Source of the DNA: Bemisia tabaci
Taxonomy: Eukaryota; Arthropoda; Insecta; Hemiptera; Aleyrodidae
DNA length: 64,000 nt
Assembly (NCBI RefSeq): GCF_918797505.1
Contig: NC_092794.1
Location: 79,273,345-79,337,344, forward strand
Direction: 5' to 3'
Part shown: piece by piece, positions 33,691 through 46,213 of the stretch
How positions within the stretch are numbered: the first letter of the stretch is position 1
Layout of the letters: each line of letters opens with the position of its first letter
The notes under the pieces: generated by a model
Seen by the model: only the letters and a program-made list of their open reading frames with translations
The model's database searches: none
What the model was told of the DNA's origin: nothing
Position numbers and translations under genes: made by a program

Positions 33691-35222
33691 TGGGGCTTAT
33701 AGTCTAAGAGCCAGCTGCATTTTTGGCGCCACTACTCCGGCACGCTTGAAATTTGGCAGAGACATAGTTCTGACCTCCCTAGTAAAGGATTGGGCAATAA
33801 TCAGACCTCAAAAGTGGTGCGTCTGGCCGCTGCGCCCCCCCCCCCCCCCCCCCAAAACGGAAAAAAGCCTGCGATGAAATCGCACGGTAGACGGTAGAGC
33901 CACTTTTCGCCTCCTGAAAAGTGCTTTGACGTTGTTCCCTAACCTTCATATTAAACACACGCATAGTTTGGGTACATATAAAATTCGTTTTAGCCCGGCA
34001 GACGAATTCAAGTTCATATGGCTGATCGGCAGACTCCAAAACCGGCTCCCCCGTGCAATAAAATCGAAAGAAAGAGCCCTCTTTAAGGCTCCTGAAAAGT
34101 GCTTTGACGTTGTTTTTTAACCTTTTTATTGTACGCACGTAAAGTTTGGGCACATATAAACTTTATATTAGCCCGGCAGACGAATTCAAGTTCATATGGC
34201 TGATCGGCAGACCCCAAAAGTGGCACTTAGATGCTATAAAATCAAAAGAAAGAGCCACTTTATGGCTCCTGAAAAATGCTTTAATGTGCTTTTTTAACTT
34301 TTATATCATGTATACGTATAGTATAGGTACATATAAACTTAGTTTTAGCCCGGCAGACGATTCCAGTTCGTGCGACCGATCGGCAGACCCCAAAAATACG
34401 ATAAAATCGAACGGAAGAGCCACTTTTCGGTTCTTGAAAAGTACTCTAACGTTCTTCCCTAACCTTTATGTTGTGTATACGTGTAGTGTGGGTACATGTG
34501 AACTTAGTTTTAGCCCGGCAGACGATTTCCAGTTCATGCGACCGATCGGCAGACCCCAAAAATGGCTCTGAAGACAATGAAAATTTAACGTGAAAATACT
34601 GGCCTGAACGATCCTTTTAGGGAACCGTAAAAGTTCTATTACCTTGTTCTGGTACTTTTATCATGTAAAACTGAAAAATACGGATAAAATTAAAGGTGAG
34701 TAGATTATGAGATACCCCTTTTGCGGCAGATAAGGGTAAGGCCGTGTAGCCGATCGGTGAGACTCTGAATTTGCTTTTGAGAGCTTATGCGCCAAAAACT
34801 TGTCGTTGGAGCACACTTACTTTGCAGCCTTTTGAAGGTATTTCTAAGTCTTATAACCATTATTATCGAAGACTGTTTAATAACATGGATAGTTATTTTT
34901 TTTTCTTTCTTTTTTCTTTTAAAGGTTTTATTAAGAAGTAGAAAAGTACTCTAACGTTCTTCCCTAACCTTTATATTGTGTATACGTATAGTGTGGGTAC
35001 ATGTGAACTTAGTTCTAGCCCGGTAGACGATTTCAACTTCATGTGGCCGAACGGCAGAAATTGAATATTTCAGATATTTTAATAAGATTTTCTCGATGGG
35101 ATACCAGAGGAAAAAAAATAGAAAAAATTGTTCCTTCCTTTCCCCGTTTGCTCCTAGCGGGCACTATAACCGCTTTACACCATAAAAAATTGCAAGCTAT
35201 AATAAAATTATCAATCTCAACT

Positions 35223-35292
35223 GATGGTCGAACTCCGGAGAGGAGTTCAGAACCCAGTAACTTTAACCGTTAGACTACTGCGCTACTCATCA
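35223..35292 (-). repeat. Possible tRNA-derived sequence in foldback loop
   Basis: On the minus strand TAGCGCAGTAGTCTAACGG resembles an A box and GAGTTCGACCATC a B box, with a CCGGAGT-like stem. Weak; it could be a degraded SINE head. Confidence 0.35.
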
Positions 35293-36289
35293 AGTCTCTC
35301 ATCGACTAAAATCACTCCTCGAACCAAATGATGAGTTCCAAGGAAAAACAAAGGAGCGCAAAGAATTTGGCTCTCCTCATTTTTGTCACACCTGATATTT
35401 CCATATTTAACCCTCTATTGCATGCATACACATATATGTAATTTAACGTATTTTCTTTTTTTAAAAATTCTGTGCGAGCGCAAAAATGTTTCTGAATGCA
35501 TATATGCAAGCCCAAGGTTATTTTCTATTGGATAAAAATGACGGAGCCCACTCCAATGTTACAAAATTAGGTTAAAAAACGTGTTTTTCGGGCGACCCTG
35601 GGCTGCATAGATCGGCGAGTCTGGCAACGCATTTTCGGCGCAGGATTTGGGTTGGTACGAGTGCTCGATCAATGACATTGAAAAAAATATGTGCATGTGA
35701 AGCACACGTCATACTTTTTTTAGGTGACAATAGGAAATATTAGATGCAAAATGGGTGTTTAATAAATTAATTTAAAACCGAATACCATATTTGTGATCTC
35801 GTGCAACTAACTCTGGCGGCGAAAATGACAAGTTACATACTTATTATGTCATTCCATGCAATCGATTGTGGGCAATAAAAATGAACATACGGCTAATATT
35901 CACCTATAATTTGATTTATGCTGGCAAAAACAGTGTTCTCCTAATATTTAATCTCTGTTAAGACTAATGTTTCCTTATTTTTTTCAATGAAATGTACTTA
36001 TGCATGTTTTCCATGTTAAATCTATTTTTAGGGTTTTTACCAAAGTTGAAGCCCCATTGAAATATCAATTCCTCCTTCTTTATCTATTCTGATAAGCTGT
36101 TCCATTAATTTTAATGTCCATTCACATCTCGACTCTAACGCTGTTGTTTCTTTCAGTATAATAATCTCTATAAGATAGAACACTGTAATTAAGATATTTT
36201 CTTGAATTTGTGTATTTTATGTACGGATAGTTTTGTAAAATTATCTTAATATAACCTTTAAAAGAAAAAAAAAAAGAAAAAAAAATTAC
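35293..36289. other. Foldback loop sequence, no gene
   Basis: AT-rich unpaired centre of the 4.4-kb foldback. I see no transposase-like frame. Confidence 0.4.
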
Positions 36290-36721
36290 TATCCATGTTA
36301 TTAAACAGTCTTCAATAATAATGGTTATAAGACTTAGAAATACCTTCAAAAGGCTGCAAAGTAAGTGTGCTCCAACGACAAGTTTTTGGCGCTTAAGCTC
36401 TCAAAAGCAAATTCAGAGTCTCACCGATCGGCTACACGGCCTTACCCTTATCTGCCGCAAAAGGGGTATCTCATAATCTACTCACCTTTAATTTTATCCG
36501 TATTTTTCAGTTTTACATGATAAAAGTACCAGAACAAGGTAATAGAACTTTTACGGTTCCCTAAAAGGATCGTTCAGGCCAGTATTTTCACGTTAAATTT
36601 TCATTGTCTTCAGAGCCATTTTTGGGGTCTGCCGATCGGTCGCATGAACTGGAAATCGTCTGCCGGGCTAAAACTAAGTTCACATGTACCCACACTATAC
36701 GTATACACAACATAAAGGTTA

Positions 36722-37302
36722 GGCCTTGTCTCGACGGCGCAACTGTTGATGGAATCAGGTGCAACTGTTACGAGTTTGTTGCCCCAACCGAAGTTCCCTG
36801 TCTCGACGCACAAGCAAGTGTTCCTGGAACTTTTAGGCGGGAATATTTGAACAACACTAATTTTTTTAGGTTAAATGATGTCAATTGAGGTAACTGAACT
36901 GATAATTATGAACGGGAGGTGAATATTTTTCGTTATTTCGACCAGGTATACAACAAAAAACAATAACATAACACAGGTATGGATAAAAAGAAAATATATT
37001 TGATAAAATTTTATTTTCCTGCTGTAGTGATATGCTACAAACGAAAATATAAAATTAATACTGAAATGTATACAAATATTTCTAAATAATAACCGTTCCG
37101 AATGAAATAAAACACCCGTAATTAACTCCCGCTTCACGTGTAACCAGCGTTTATCAATTCAAAACACGAAGGTAAACAACTGTTGAGGTTCCAGGTTTCT
37201 GACCTTGAAAGTTTCACTTATAAGTGAAACATTTTTGAGACACTTCCTTCCTTCAACAGTTGCGCCAGCTTCCCTCAACAGTTGCGCCGTCGAGACAAGG
37301 CC
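36722..37302. mobile_element. PIF/Harbinger-like MITE, 581 bp, TTA target duplication
   Basis: The ends GGCCTTGTCTCGACGGCGCA and its complement are flanked by TTA (36719-36721, 37303-37305). A 3-bp TTA duplication with G-rich ends is characteristic of PIF/Harbinger. Comparison with the sister repeat unit at 37468 (AAAGGTTAGGGAAGAACG) shows the empty site. A related end is at 59978. Confidence 0.88.
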
Positions 37303-38075
37303 TTAGAGAAGAACGTTAGAGTACTTTTCAGGAGCCGAAAAGTGGCTCTTCCGTTCGATTTTATCGCATTTTTGGGGTCTGCCGATCGGTCGCACGAACT
37401 GGAAATCGTCTGCCGGGCTAAAACTAAGCTCACATGTACCCATACTATACGTATACACAAAATAAAGGTTAGGGAAGAACGTTAGAGTACTTTTCAGGAG
37501 CCATAAAGTGGCTCTTTCTTTCGATTTTATAGCTTCTAAGAGCCATTTTAGGGGTCTACCGATCGGTTGCATGAGCTTGAAATCGTCTGCCGGGCTAATA
37601 TAAAGTTTATATGTGCCCAAACTATACGTGCGTACAATAAAAAGGTTAAAAAACAACGTCAAAGCACTTTTCAGGAGCCTTAAAGAGGGCTCTTTCTTTC
37701 GATTTTATTGCACGGGGGAGCCGGTTTTGGAGTCTGCCGATCAGCCATATGAACTTGAATTCGTCTGCCGGGCTAAAACGAAGTTTATATGTACCCAAAC
37801 TATGCGTGTGTTTAATATGAAGGTTAGGGAACAACGTCAAAGCACTTTTCAGGAGGCGAAAAGTGGCTCTACCGTCTACCGTGCGATTTCATCGCAGGCT
37901 TTTTTCCGTTTAGGGGGGGGGGGGGGGCGCAGCGGCCAGACGCACCACTTTTGAGGTCTGACATTGCCCAATCCCTTACTAGGGAGGTCAGAACTATGTC
38001 TCTGCCAAATGTCAAGCGTGCCGGAGTAGTGGCGCCAAAAATGCAGCTGGCTCTTAGACTATTATCTAGGGCCTA

Positions 38076-38196
38076 TTACCTGTCGATTTACGCAAAAATC
38101 ATAGAAATCGGCCCGGTAGAACGCTCAAACGAGCTATGACAATAAGTATAAATTTAAATTGTTTAAATGGGAAAATTCGCAACTTTCCACTTAATA
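38076..38196. other. Spacer, nothing recognised
   Basis: Contains AATCGGCCCGGTAGAACGC, which recurs in variant form near 39220, so it belongs to a dispersed repeat bracketing the next foldback. Confidence 0.4.
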
Positions 38197-39133
38197 CAGG
38201 GTGGCCTAGACCTACCGTACCAGGTCTTTTTTTCGCTTAATTTGAGTCGCATGAAGTCCAGGATCGCGGGGATGAATAGGGAATCAACCCCAAGGAATCC
38301 GAGCCCAGAGCCCCCCCTGGCGCCCCTAGGGAGGTAAAAGGGGGGTCCGCACGTCAAAAATCAGGGTTCATGTCAAAATTTTGAAATTATTTCATCGGAA
38401 TCAGAACGTACGGAAATTTTTAACTTAAATCGACACCAAGGAATCCAAAATCGACCCATCCGTGTCCAAAATAACGACCCCTAAAGTTGGGGGACAGAGC
38501 CCCCTTTCAAAAAAATTCAAGTTCGTCAAATTGACGTGGAGACTCGGAAAAATGTGTATTCAGGGATAATCGACCCCAAGGAATCCGAATTTGAGGGTCC
38601 CGTTGTCCTCAGAGACTTTTCTGATGGGGCACAGGGATAACCTCCACACCGGTTAAATTTAAAAGTTCAGAGTCCCCCTGTGCCCCGTCAGAAAAGTCTC
38701 CGAGGACAACGGGACCCTTAAATTCGGCTTTCTTGGGGTCGATTACCCATGAATACACATTTTTTCCGAGTCTCCGCGTCAATTTGACGAACTTGAATTT
38801 TTTTGAAAGGGGGATCTGTCCCCCGACTTTAGGGGTCGGTATTTCGGACACGGATGGGCCGATTTTGGATTTCTTGGTGTCGATCTAAGTTAAAAATTTC
38901 CGTACGTTCTGATTCCGAAGAAGTAATTTCAAAATTTTGACATAAACCCTGACTTTTGAAGTACGGAACCGGGAACCCCCTTTTACGCCCCAAGGGGCGC
39001 CAGGGGGGCTCTTGGGACCATGAAATTCGGATTCCTTGGAGTCGATTCCCTATTCATTCCCGCGATCCTGGACTTCGTGCGACCCAAATTGACCGAAAAA
39101 AAGACCTGGTACGGTAAGTCTGGGCCACCCTGT
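38197..39133. mobile_element. Foldback element, 0.94 kb (CAGGGTGG family)
   Basis: The ends CAGGGTGGCCTAGACC-like and CCACCCTGT are inverted, and the arms pair throughout with a loop near 38637-38672. Related to the elements at 1 kb and 62.6 kb: all share a CCAAGGAATCCGA block and an ACCTGGTACGG-type subterminal block. No coding capacity. Confidence 0.88.
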
Positions 39134-39299
39134 TTAAAAAACCTAGGCCATATTTTGAAAATCTGAAAAGAGTTGGCTTATCTAGAGACAATTGCCCGTC
39201 GATAACCGCAAAAATCATTAAAATCGGCCCGGTAAAACGCTGGAACTAAGCGTTACCAGTTACGCAAAATTAAAAGGTCTTGGGGCATATATATATATA
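39134..39299. other. Spacer ending in a (TA)n run
   Basis: The TA repeat at 39288-39299 served as the insertion target of the next foldback. Confidence 0.5.
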
Positions 39300-41769
39300 C
39301 AGGGTTATCCAAAAGTCACTGACCACCCCTGTAACTTTTTTCCTAATTGAGATAGAAGTTTGAAACTTTGGCAATGTTCCTCGGTCTGAAGTAGCAACTT
39401 TTCAGTCCCCCCAAAATTTTGGGGGGCAGGGGCTAACCTTTTTTTTTCAAATGGCAACCCCCCCCCCCTTGTGATACCTCATTCGAAAGATAATAAAAAA
39501 AGAACATTTTTGGCGCAAACTGCAGGTCAAAATGGCGGCCGGTCAAAGTTCAAAATGGCGGAAATTTGACATCTCCGTTGTGTATTGACGGATTGGTGTT
39601 AAACTCGGAATCCTAGGGTTTTTCGAGACGAGAAAAACGATTCTGGCATTGGTTTTCCAGAAAAGTCAGTCTTTTTCGGAATGGCGGCGGTCAAAATGGC
39701 AGAATAGAGCGGGAAGTGGATATTTAGGCTGCTTATCGTTGGATTTGTATGGAACTTTGTATGCGGGGGTGTTTCGGCACGAGAAGAACGAATCTATCAT
39801 TGGATATCTGAAATTCCGACAATTTTCAAAATGACGGCGGAAAAATGGCGGGAAATCAGTTTTACGGCTGTTTACCAATGGATTTGCATAAAATTCGATA
39901 TCCTGGTGGTTTTTGGCTCGTGAAAAAGGAATCTTTCATTAGATTCTTGAAATACTGAATAATCGATATCGAATTTCAAGCAAATCCATCGGTAAACAGC
40001 CGTAAAACTGATTTCCCGCCGCCATTATGAAAGGAGGAGTAACGTTTTGGGCCTTTTCCGGCCCCACCTGGATTTTGCTAAATGTTTCATATTTTCAAAG
40101 TACTAGTCTTAGGTAGACTCTGTGCCAAATATTAGACCGAACGGAGCCCATGGAAGGGCGCAGCAGCGCCTCAAACCCAAAATCCTGGAATCGAAAAACA
40201 ATTATTTTCGTCGAATTTTTCGACTGTTATCACTCTTCCAGCACATGATTCTTATGTATTTTTTTGCGTACTTTTCGTTTCTGGCCTTTTTAAAGGCCTC
40301 CGATAAATTTTAAGGGGCCTTATGGCCCATTGTTGCCATTTTTGGCCCATTTTTAGGGATTTTTTCCATGTAACACATTCAAAACTCAATTAAATCCAAA
40401 AACAGTGTACATTTTTGAAAAGTACGTAAATAAATGAATAAAAAATGTTCAGTAAAATTTTTTCCTATGTTGCCAAATTTCCGAGAAAATTGGTCCCAAA
40501 GTGTCAAAAACGGCAAAAAATCGATAAATCGCCGCGTCTAAGGTTCAAGAAAGTGGAGTACATTTTTCATACTGTACCAGATAACAGCTCTTATCCATCC
40601 ATACAACATATTAAAATATCATAGTTGTACCTGGATTCCCACGATGTGAAAATTGACCGAGATGTCGATTTTAGCGGCCTTTTTATACTTGAAGGTAGCT
40701 CTTTTGAATGTTTTTCGACCTTAGTCACCCTCTATGGGTGTGTACTATATGTATTTTTCTACGTACTTTTCATATCTGGCCATAAAAATGGCTTCCTGTG
40801 AATTTTAAAAGGCCTAACGGTCCATTGTTGCCAATTTTCACCAATTTTTAGGGGTTTTTTCAAGTTTACGTGTGTGAAACTTAATTTAATCTAGAAACCG
40901 TGTACAATTTCGGAAAGAACGTAAAAAAATACATAAAAATGTGATTTGTACCTTTTCCCTACGTTGCCAAATTTTCGAGAAAAATCGTCCTGAAGCGCCA
41001 AAAATGTCAAAAATTGGATTAATCATCACGTCGGAGGTTCTAGGAAGTGAATTATGACATTCATGTGGATCGTCGGACACTTTCTCCACGCATTTTCTGT
41101 TGTTCGGTATATTTGGCCTGTAGCAAGCATCTTGAGAACCAAGGATTATCTCGAGGTTACAGGAATAGAGAGGTGAACTGGAGTGAAGGTTAAAGTAAAA
41201 GCACCTTGAGGGCCCGTTTTGTCACGTTCATCTGCGCCATTACATGTTCCTTGAGATGCATTGCAATTTTCCATTTTCGATACGTTATTTGTAGTGAAAG
41301 AAAACTTGAAATTCACTTCTTGGAACCTTCGACGTGATGATTAATCCAATTTTTGGCATTTTTGGCGCTTCAGGACGATTTTTCTCGAAAATTTGGCAAC
41401 GTAGGGAAAAGGTACAAATCACATTTTTATGTATTTTTTTACGTTCTTTCCGAAATTGTACACGGTTTCTAGATTAAATTAAGTTTCACACACGTAAACT
41501 TGAAAAAAAACCCCTAAAAATTGGTGAAAATTGGCAACAATGGACCGTTAGGCCTTTTAAAATTCACAGGAAGCCATTTTTATGGCCAGATATGAAAAGT
41601 ACGTAGAAAAATACATATAGTACACACCCATAGAGGGTGACTAAGGTCGAAAAACATTCAAAAGAGCTACCTTCAAGTATAAAAAGGCCGCTAAAATCGA
41701 CATCTCGGTCAATTTTCACATCGTGGGAATCCAGGTACAACTATGATATTTTAATATGTTGTATGGATG

Positions 41770-42865
41770 TGTAGTGCATTGGGTACCAATACACAGTTGC
41801 AATGACAGCCAATAATAATATCTAGTTTTTTTTCGCTTTTCTGCTCTAAGTGCTGGACAAATCCTTGTAATTTGCCATAGCATAGAGCTGGCTCCCAGTG
41901 CTCACTCAGCTTCGAGGAACCTTTTTCGAGGAAGAGCACGTTGGGCGGGCACCTCTGATTTCTTATGCAAATCATGCACCTTTTTCACCTGCGAGCTGCG
42001 TTAGGAATTCGAGTAAAGCCACCCAACGGACTATTCAAAATCAGCAGCTGAGTGACACGGCCAAAGGTTTGGGATTCGACAGGATCTCAAGTCGTAAAAC
42101 ATCTGACTCTGAACAAGGCACGCACAATCAGTTACTCACGGAAGACAAAGGTCCGCGAGAGCGCTTACCATCGCGCCTCGCGAGGACAGAGGATTTATTT
42201 TAACGAATGCAGTCCAATCGAGCTTTGTCTTCGCTTCCTGTGCAAGCCTCCGGATTGTTAGACTTTTGAGTTCCATTGTAGCAAGTGTTTACGAGCGCCG
42301 TTGCAATGGAATTCCAAACTTAACAATCAGGTGTCTTGGCCACCTGGCCAGAGTCAGATTCCCAGGGTTTAGGCACCCCGCCGTGCCAAAATTTCGGGGA
42401 AAATGTGGGTGTAAACCGACGCCACTGACGTCAGATGCAGGGCTAAGGACCCGATTGGCAGTTCCCGAGGGACGGGCTAAAGCTCAAGCCAATCGGGAGG
42501 AGGAGGTCTGGAGCTGGAGGAGGTTTTCCAAAATTGTAAGAGGTTGGGGTCCAAGGAGCCCAAAAACCCCCAAGTTAGTCAAGATAGAGAAGACTCGGGC
42601 GATGGTCGCGGGGTGCGACCAAGAGATTGCGATATTTCTTTTTTTTGTGACGCGCTCATAGATTACCGCGTACAATTTTCCTTAGTGTGTTATCTGATTT
42701 TGCAGATTGATATTATTGTGTTTCATTCGTGGAGTATCAAGATTATTTCCCTTTGTGTGTCTTCTGTTTTTTTTGTGCTCATTATATCTATTTGTTCGTC
42801 TCGTATTTCGACTTGTTGATTTATTTTCTTATGTGCTATATATATATTTTCCCCATCTCACTATA
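41770..42865 (+). repeat. 5' LTR of errantivirus-like element (1,096 bp)
   Basis: Starts TGTAGTGCATTGGG and ends CATCTCACTATA. The 131- and 101-residue frames inside it occur identically in the 3' LTR and show no recognisable domain. An AT-rich TATATATATATTTTCC lies just before the inner end. Confidence 0.95.
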
Positions 42866-42866
42866 C

Positions 42867-42882
42867 TGGTGTCAGACGCGGG
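42867..42882 (+). promoter_or_regulatory. Primer-binding site (tRNA 3'-end type)
   Basis: TGGTGTCAGACGCGGG lies one base inside the 5' LTR. The TGG start pairs with a tRNA CCA end. TGGTGTCAGA is like the 3' end of tRNA-Leu, which some gypsy-type elements use; the exact tRNA is uncertain. Confidence 0.8.
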
Positions 42883-43515
42883 GTTTAAAAATCAAACTGA
42901 ACTCATTGCTCGCGGTCGTGAAGGACTAATTTTTCGAAAGTGCATAATTTATTTTATAAACGAACGGTGAAAAAAAAATAAATGAATGAAAGAAACTTTT
43001 TCGCGTGGAAATCGTAAAATTGTGAAACTAGGCCAAACCGCTCGGGCCGACCAATTCTTGTGTTTACAAACTCTAAAGGGATATTTCAATTTGTTGAAAA
43101 AAAAATAATAAACAATTTTTTTTTCCCCTCTTTGAATTGTGTGTGTGACGAAAAAAAAAAACCTATAACAATCGCTCCTGAAATTTGAACTTTCGCGAAT
43201 CGGTGTTTTTTTTCTCGTTTTGGACCTTCTCACTTTACTCTGCGGTATAAACCGCTAAAGGAAAGTAATTAATGTCCGACAAATGAAGAGTGAATTATTT
43301 AAAAAAAAAAAAAAAAAATTTTCGGAACTTAATTTTTTTTGGTGAAAGAAAACTGCGCGCGTGAGAAAAAAAAAATTTTGCAGTTGGAAAGTTTCGAAAA
43401 GGACGTTGATTGGATACGGTGCACGAACTAATATACTGGACTTACTTTATTTGGATCCTCCCCTTGGATTGCGGAACTATCAAAAAAAATGGACATCGGA
43501 TGGATGATTTTGTTT

Positions 43516-43574
43516 GTAAGATTGAAATTAATATTGTAATCCTTCTCCTTGTTCTTGTTTTAACTTTCTTTCAG
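43516..43574 (+). other. Possible 59-nt intron in the leader
   Basis: GTAAGATTG at 43516 could be a donor and the pyrimidine-rich TTTAACTTTCTTTCAG ending at 43574 a good acceptor. Errantiviruses are known to splice their RNA to express env, but this short pair lies upstream of gag and may be coincidental. Confidence 0.3.
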
Positions 43575-43738
43575 GTCTTCAGGATGACTTTAGTAAATAA
43601 TTTTTCCCCCTTTATTAGTTTTAAGCCAGAATATTTATTTCTCGCTTGATGCGTCGAAAAATGGTAGGTTTTCTCATTGTCCCTCATAGGTAACTGCTTC
43701 AAAATGTTTTCCCTCTGAAAGGTCACAAAATTTGAGTC

Positions 43739-44138
43739 ATGACGAACGAGGATGAGTTAAAGGGGACCGCTCCACCGGGTTCCGACGGTGGAGGCTCCGA
43801 GACTGGGAGTGGTTGCGGCGCACTTCCCCTTTCTGTCGCCATAAAAGCGCTACCAAAATTCGATGGTAAAGCTTTCGTCGAAGAATTCATATATACGTGC
43901 GATGATTTATTTCAGAGCGTCAGAGAAGTGGATCAACCACTTCTCTTTAAGGTTTTGCGTTGCCACATTACCGGTGAGGCTAGTATGGCAATCAGGGGAT
44001 CTGATTCTTCTTGGGAAGTGACCAGGAAGACCCTGTTTGAAATATTCGGTGATAAGAAAAATAGTCCAAGATTATTGGACTGTAGTGTCTTCAATCTCTT
44101 CAGCGCCTCTCGTGGCGCAAATTGCGTGTGGGCGTAAA
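43739..44138 (+). pseudogene. Truncated Gag of errantivirus-like element
   Basis: The ATG at 43739 opens 132 codons. After a glycine-rich N-terminus, residues about 38-105 resemble the N-terminal helical part of gypsy-type Gag (a PKFDGKAFVEEF motif, then helical segments ending EIFGDKK). Homology stops near 44060, after which the frame runs into env-region DNA and terminates at TAA 44136-44138. The nucleocapsid part is missing. Gag of this class is usually several hundred residues, so most is lost. The env frame is offset from this one, so no Gag-Env fusion is made. Confidence 0.7.
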
Positions 44139-45976
44139 TTATTTAACTCATATCGGGCCTTGGTAAATAATAACGATCCCGACAAAGTCATGCATATTCA
44201 GCTGCAACACATGGAAAAGGACCTGAGAGAGGTTGAGAATGATCTTAAAATAATAAAAACTCTATTCTCAGGCAATGAGACAGAGCCTCAGAACAGAGAA
44301 AAGAGAGGACTTTTTAACTCAATAGGGTCAGCATTGAAGGTAATTGCGGGGACGTTGGATGCATCTGATGCAGAGTATTTCTCTAACAAAATTGAGCAGA
44401 TCAGTGAAGGAGCACATGGTGTTTACTCGTTGGCCAGAGAGCAGACATCGATCTTACAAACAACCATCCACACACTCAATGGCTCACTTTCAGACTGGGA
44501 AATTAACAGAAAAAAAATTGAGAAGGCAATTAATGACGGCAATGAGTTAAGCAAGAAACTTGAATCAAATGTGTCTTCCCTCACTGGTCAACTCACCGTT
44601 ACGAGAGTAACATCGGAGACTTATGATTTATTATCAGTATTACTTTTGTCAATTAGGCATAATGTACATTTAATTATGGAAACGTATGCTGATGCTAAGC
44701 TCCATCGATTAAACCCTTTAGTGTTTACGCCTTTCTTTTTGATCGAAACTTTGAATAATATAACTCTGCCGGCCGGATTAAGTTTTCCGTTAGATTTGAG
44801 CATTGAACATGCTCACCAATTGTATGAATTAATCGATGTTTCTTCATTTATCCATAAAGGAAATTTATCCTTAGTGGCGCGGATTCCACTAATTACGCAA
44901 GAATTGTATACGATGAGCGAAGTAACACCGCTTCCTTTCTCCTCCCCGTATAATAACAATACGTACCTGGCCATACACCGGAGGAACCGTACCTTGCAGT
45001 GTCTAGTAACGACCTACATTATTTAATGTTTTCGGAATCAGAAATGAATAAATGTAGACCGATAAGCCGAGACTTTAAAATTTGTTACGTAGAATCCTTA
45101 ATTAAAGATTTTTACGGCCATGCGGAAAGTTGTGTTCTGAGTTTGTTTAAAGCTAGATTAAATTTAAAGGAAAGATGTGACATGAGGCTTATTTATGCGA
45201 AAAGGCCAATTTGGGCCAAAGTTCATCGTAGAAATACGTGGTTGTTTTTAGTCCCTGAGGTAGATAGAGGCATTGTTACGTGCCGTAACGGACCCGGAGT
45301 CCGTAGCGTATCAGAAAAGGCGACCGTTAGTGGACGAGGATTTTTAACCTTAAGGGCCGGTTGCCAATATGTGTCCGATAGCGTCTTCGTAGCGGCCCAG
45401 GGTGACTACAAGGCTCAGGTTCAAATTCCCCTTGAAATACCAAAAATTAATGTAACTCTACCCCTTAATCTCCAAAATTTGCTTCGACACACTCACCGAA
45501 TCCCGGAATTCAATCAAAGTTTTCATTTGCGACCCACGACCACTCATATTTATGATTTGGTAAGAATGTCACATCAAGCGAATGAAATCAAAAATATGAT
45601 GGACGAGGTCGAGATGAATCGTTTGCACGTAATGACGGACAACAGGGAAGTAGCCATGGTTTCGGGAGTGAGCATCCTCCTAATAGCATTTTTGGTATAT
45701 AGATTCCGGGGAGCAATCGGTAGCCTGATTACACTGTCGTTTCTGGCGCGCAGACAACATGAGTACGTAACACCACGTGAGGTTGGTCACCTAACAGTGC
45801 CACTGAACGACTTAGGCCCCCAAGCCGAAAGTCGCGAGCCAGGAGAGCAGAGGGAAGGGGCAGGCGCCCCAGAAGCGCCAAGAGGACTCGAACCGCTCCC
45901 ATTCTTGGAGGGGGAAGCGATTAGGAGGTCCATGAGAATTCGACCCCCTCATACCAGTGGTAAGCATTTGTGCTAA
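44060..45976 (+). pseudogene. F-type envelope (Env) of errantivirus-like element, truncated and frameshifted
   Basis: Two overlapping frames cover the protein: one to 45026 and one from about 44999 to 45976. The first contains a furin-type cleavage site REKR (44295-44306) followed by a glycine-led hydrophobic segment like the fusion peptide of insect F-type envelope proteins, then long helices. The second contains several cysteines, a membrane segment (about 45650-45705, VSILLIAFLVY) and a charged tail. A frameshift near 44995 separates them. Only about 80 codons precede the cleavage site, no signal peptide is evident, and no convincing ATG precedes the segment, so the N-terminus was lost with the gag-env deletion. 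This is an old or defective copy. Confidence 0.75.
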
Positions 45977-46164
45977 AGCTTCCGCCAAAATTTAAGCACA
46001 GCACCTAGATCGCCTCATCCTATTCCTCATGACTCAAAACAGCATAGATGACCTCCCAAAAATGTAATTAACTTATATATATTTAGAAAGGTATTACTTT
46101 GTTTAAGCACGTGTACATAATGATTACTAACTCTGGTTTAATAGGTTAATTTAATCACTTAATC

Positions 46165-46211
<47 letters not shown>
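46165..46211. repeat. Poly(A) run of about 46 inside the LTR element
   Basis: Lies 190 bp after env and 1.6 kb before the 3' LTR. The same ATCGTAAAA motif occurs on both sides of it. It may be an expanded A tract or the trace of an inserted poly(A) sequence. Confidence 0.85.

Positions 46212-46213
<2 letters not shown>

Larger units (their letters stand above)
33690..38075. mobile_element. FB-type foldback, about 4.4 kb, arms built of ~170-bp tandem repeats
   Basis: The arms 33690-35040 and about 36290-38075 are inverted copies. Each contains an array of a ~170-bp unit marked by TTTTAGCCCGGCAGACGA: left copies near 33991, 34169, 34344, 34511 and a variant at 35012; right copies (inverted) near 36627, 37378, 37555 and 37733. 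A homopolymer C run (33833-33852) mirrors a G run (37913-37927). The loop is AT-rich. A PIF/Harbinger-like MITE (36722-37302) interrupts the right arm. ORFs of 113-141 residues along the arrays are translations of the repeat unit. Confidence 0.88.

Noticed and set aside
34146..34571. 141-residue ORF and similar ones at 33779-34153, 37303-37662 and 37613-37954
   Set aside because: Repetitive translations of the ~170-bp tandem unit in both arms of a foldback.
42266..42661. 131-residue ORF, repeated at 48328-48723
   Set aside because: It lies inside both LTRs, so it is duplicated with them. It has no recognisable domain, and long open frames in a GC-richer LTR are expected by chance.
43410..43649. 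79-residue hydrophobic ORF in the leader of the LTR element
   Set aside because: Spans a possible intron and is composed of T-rich codons; no similarity to a known leader protein.
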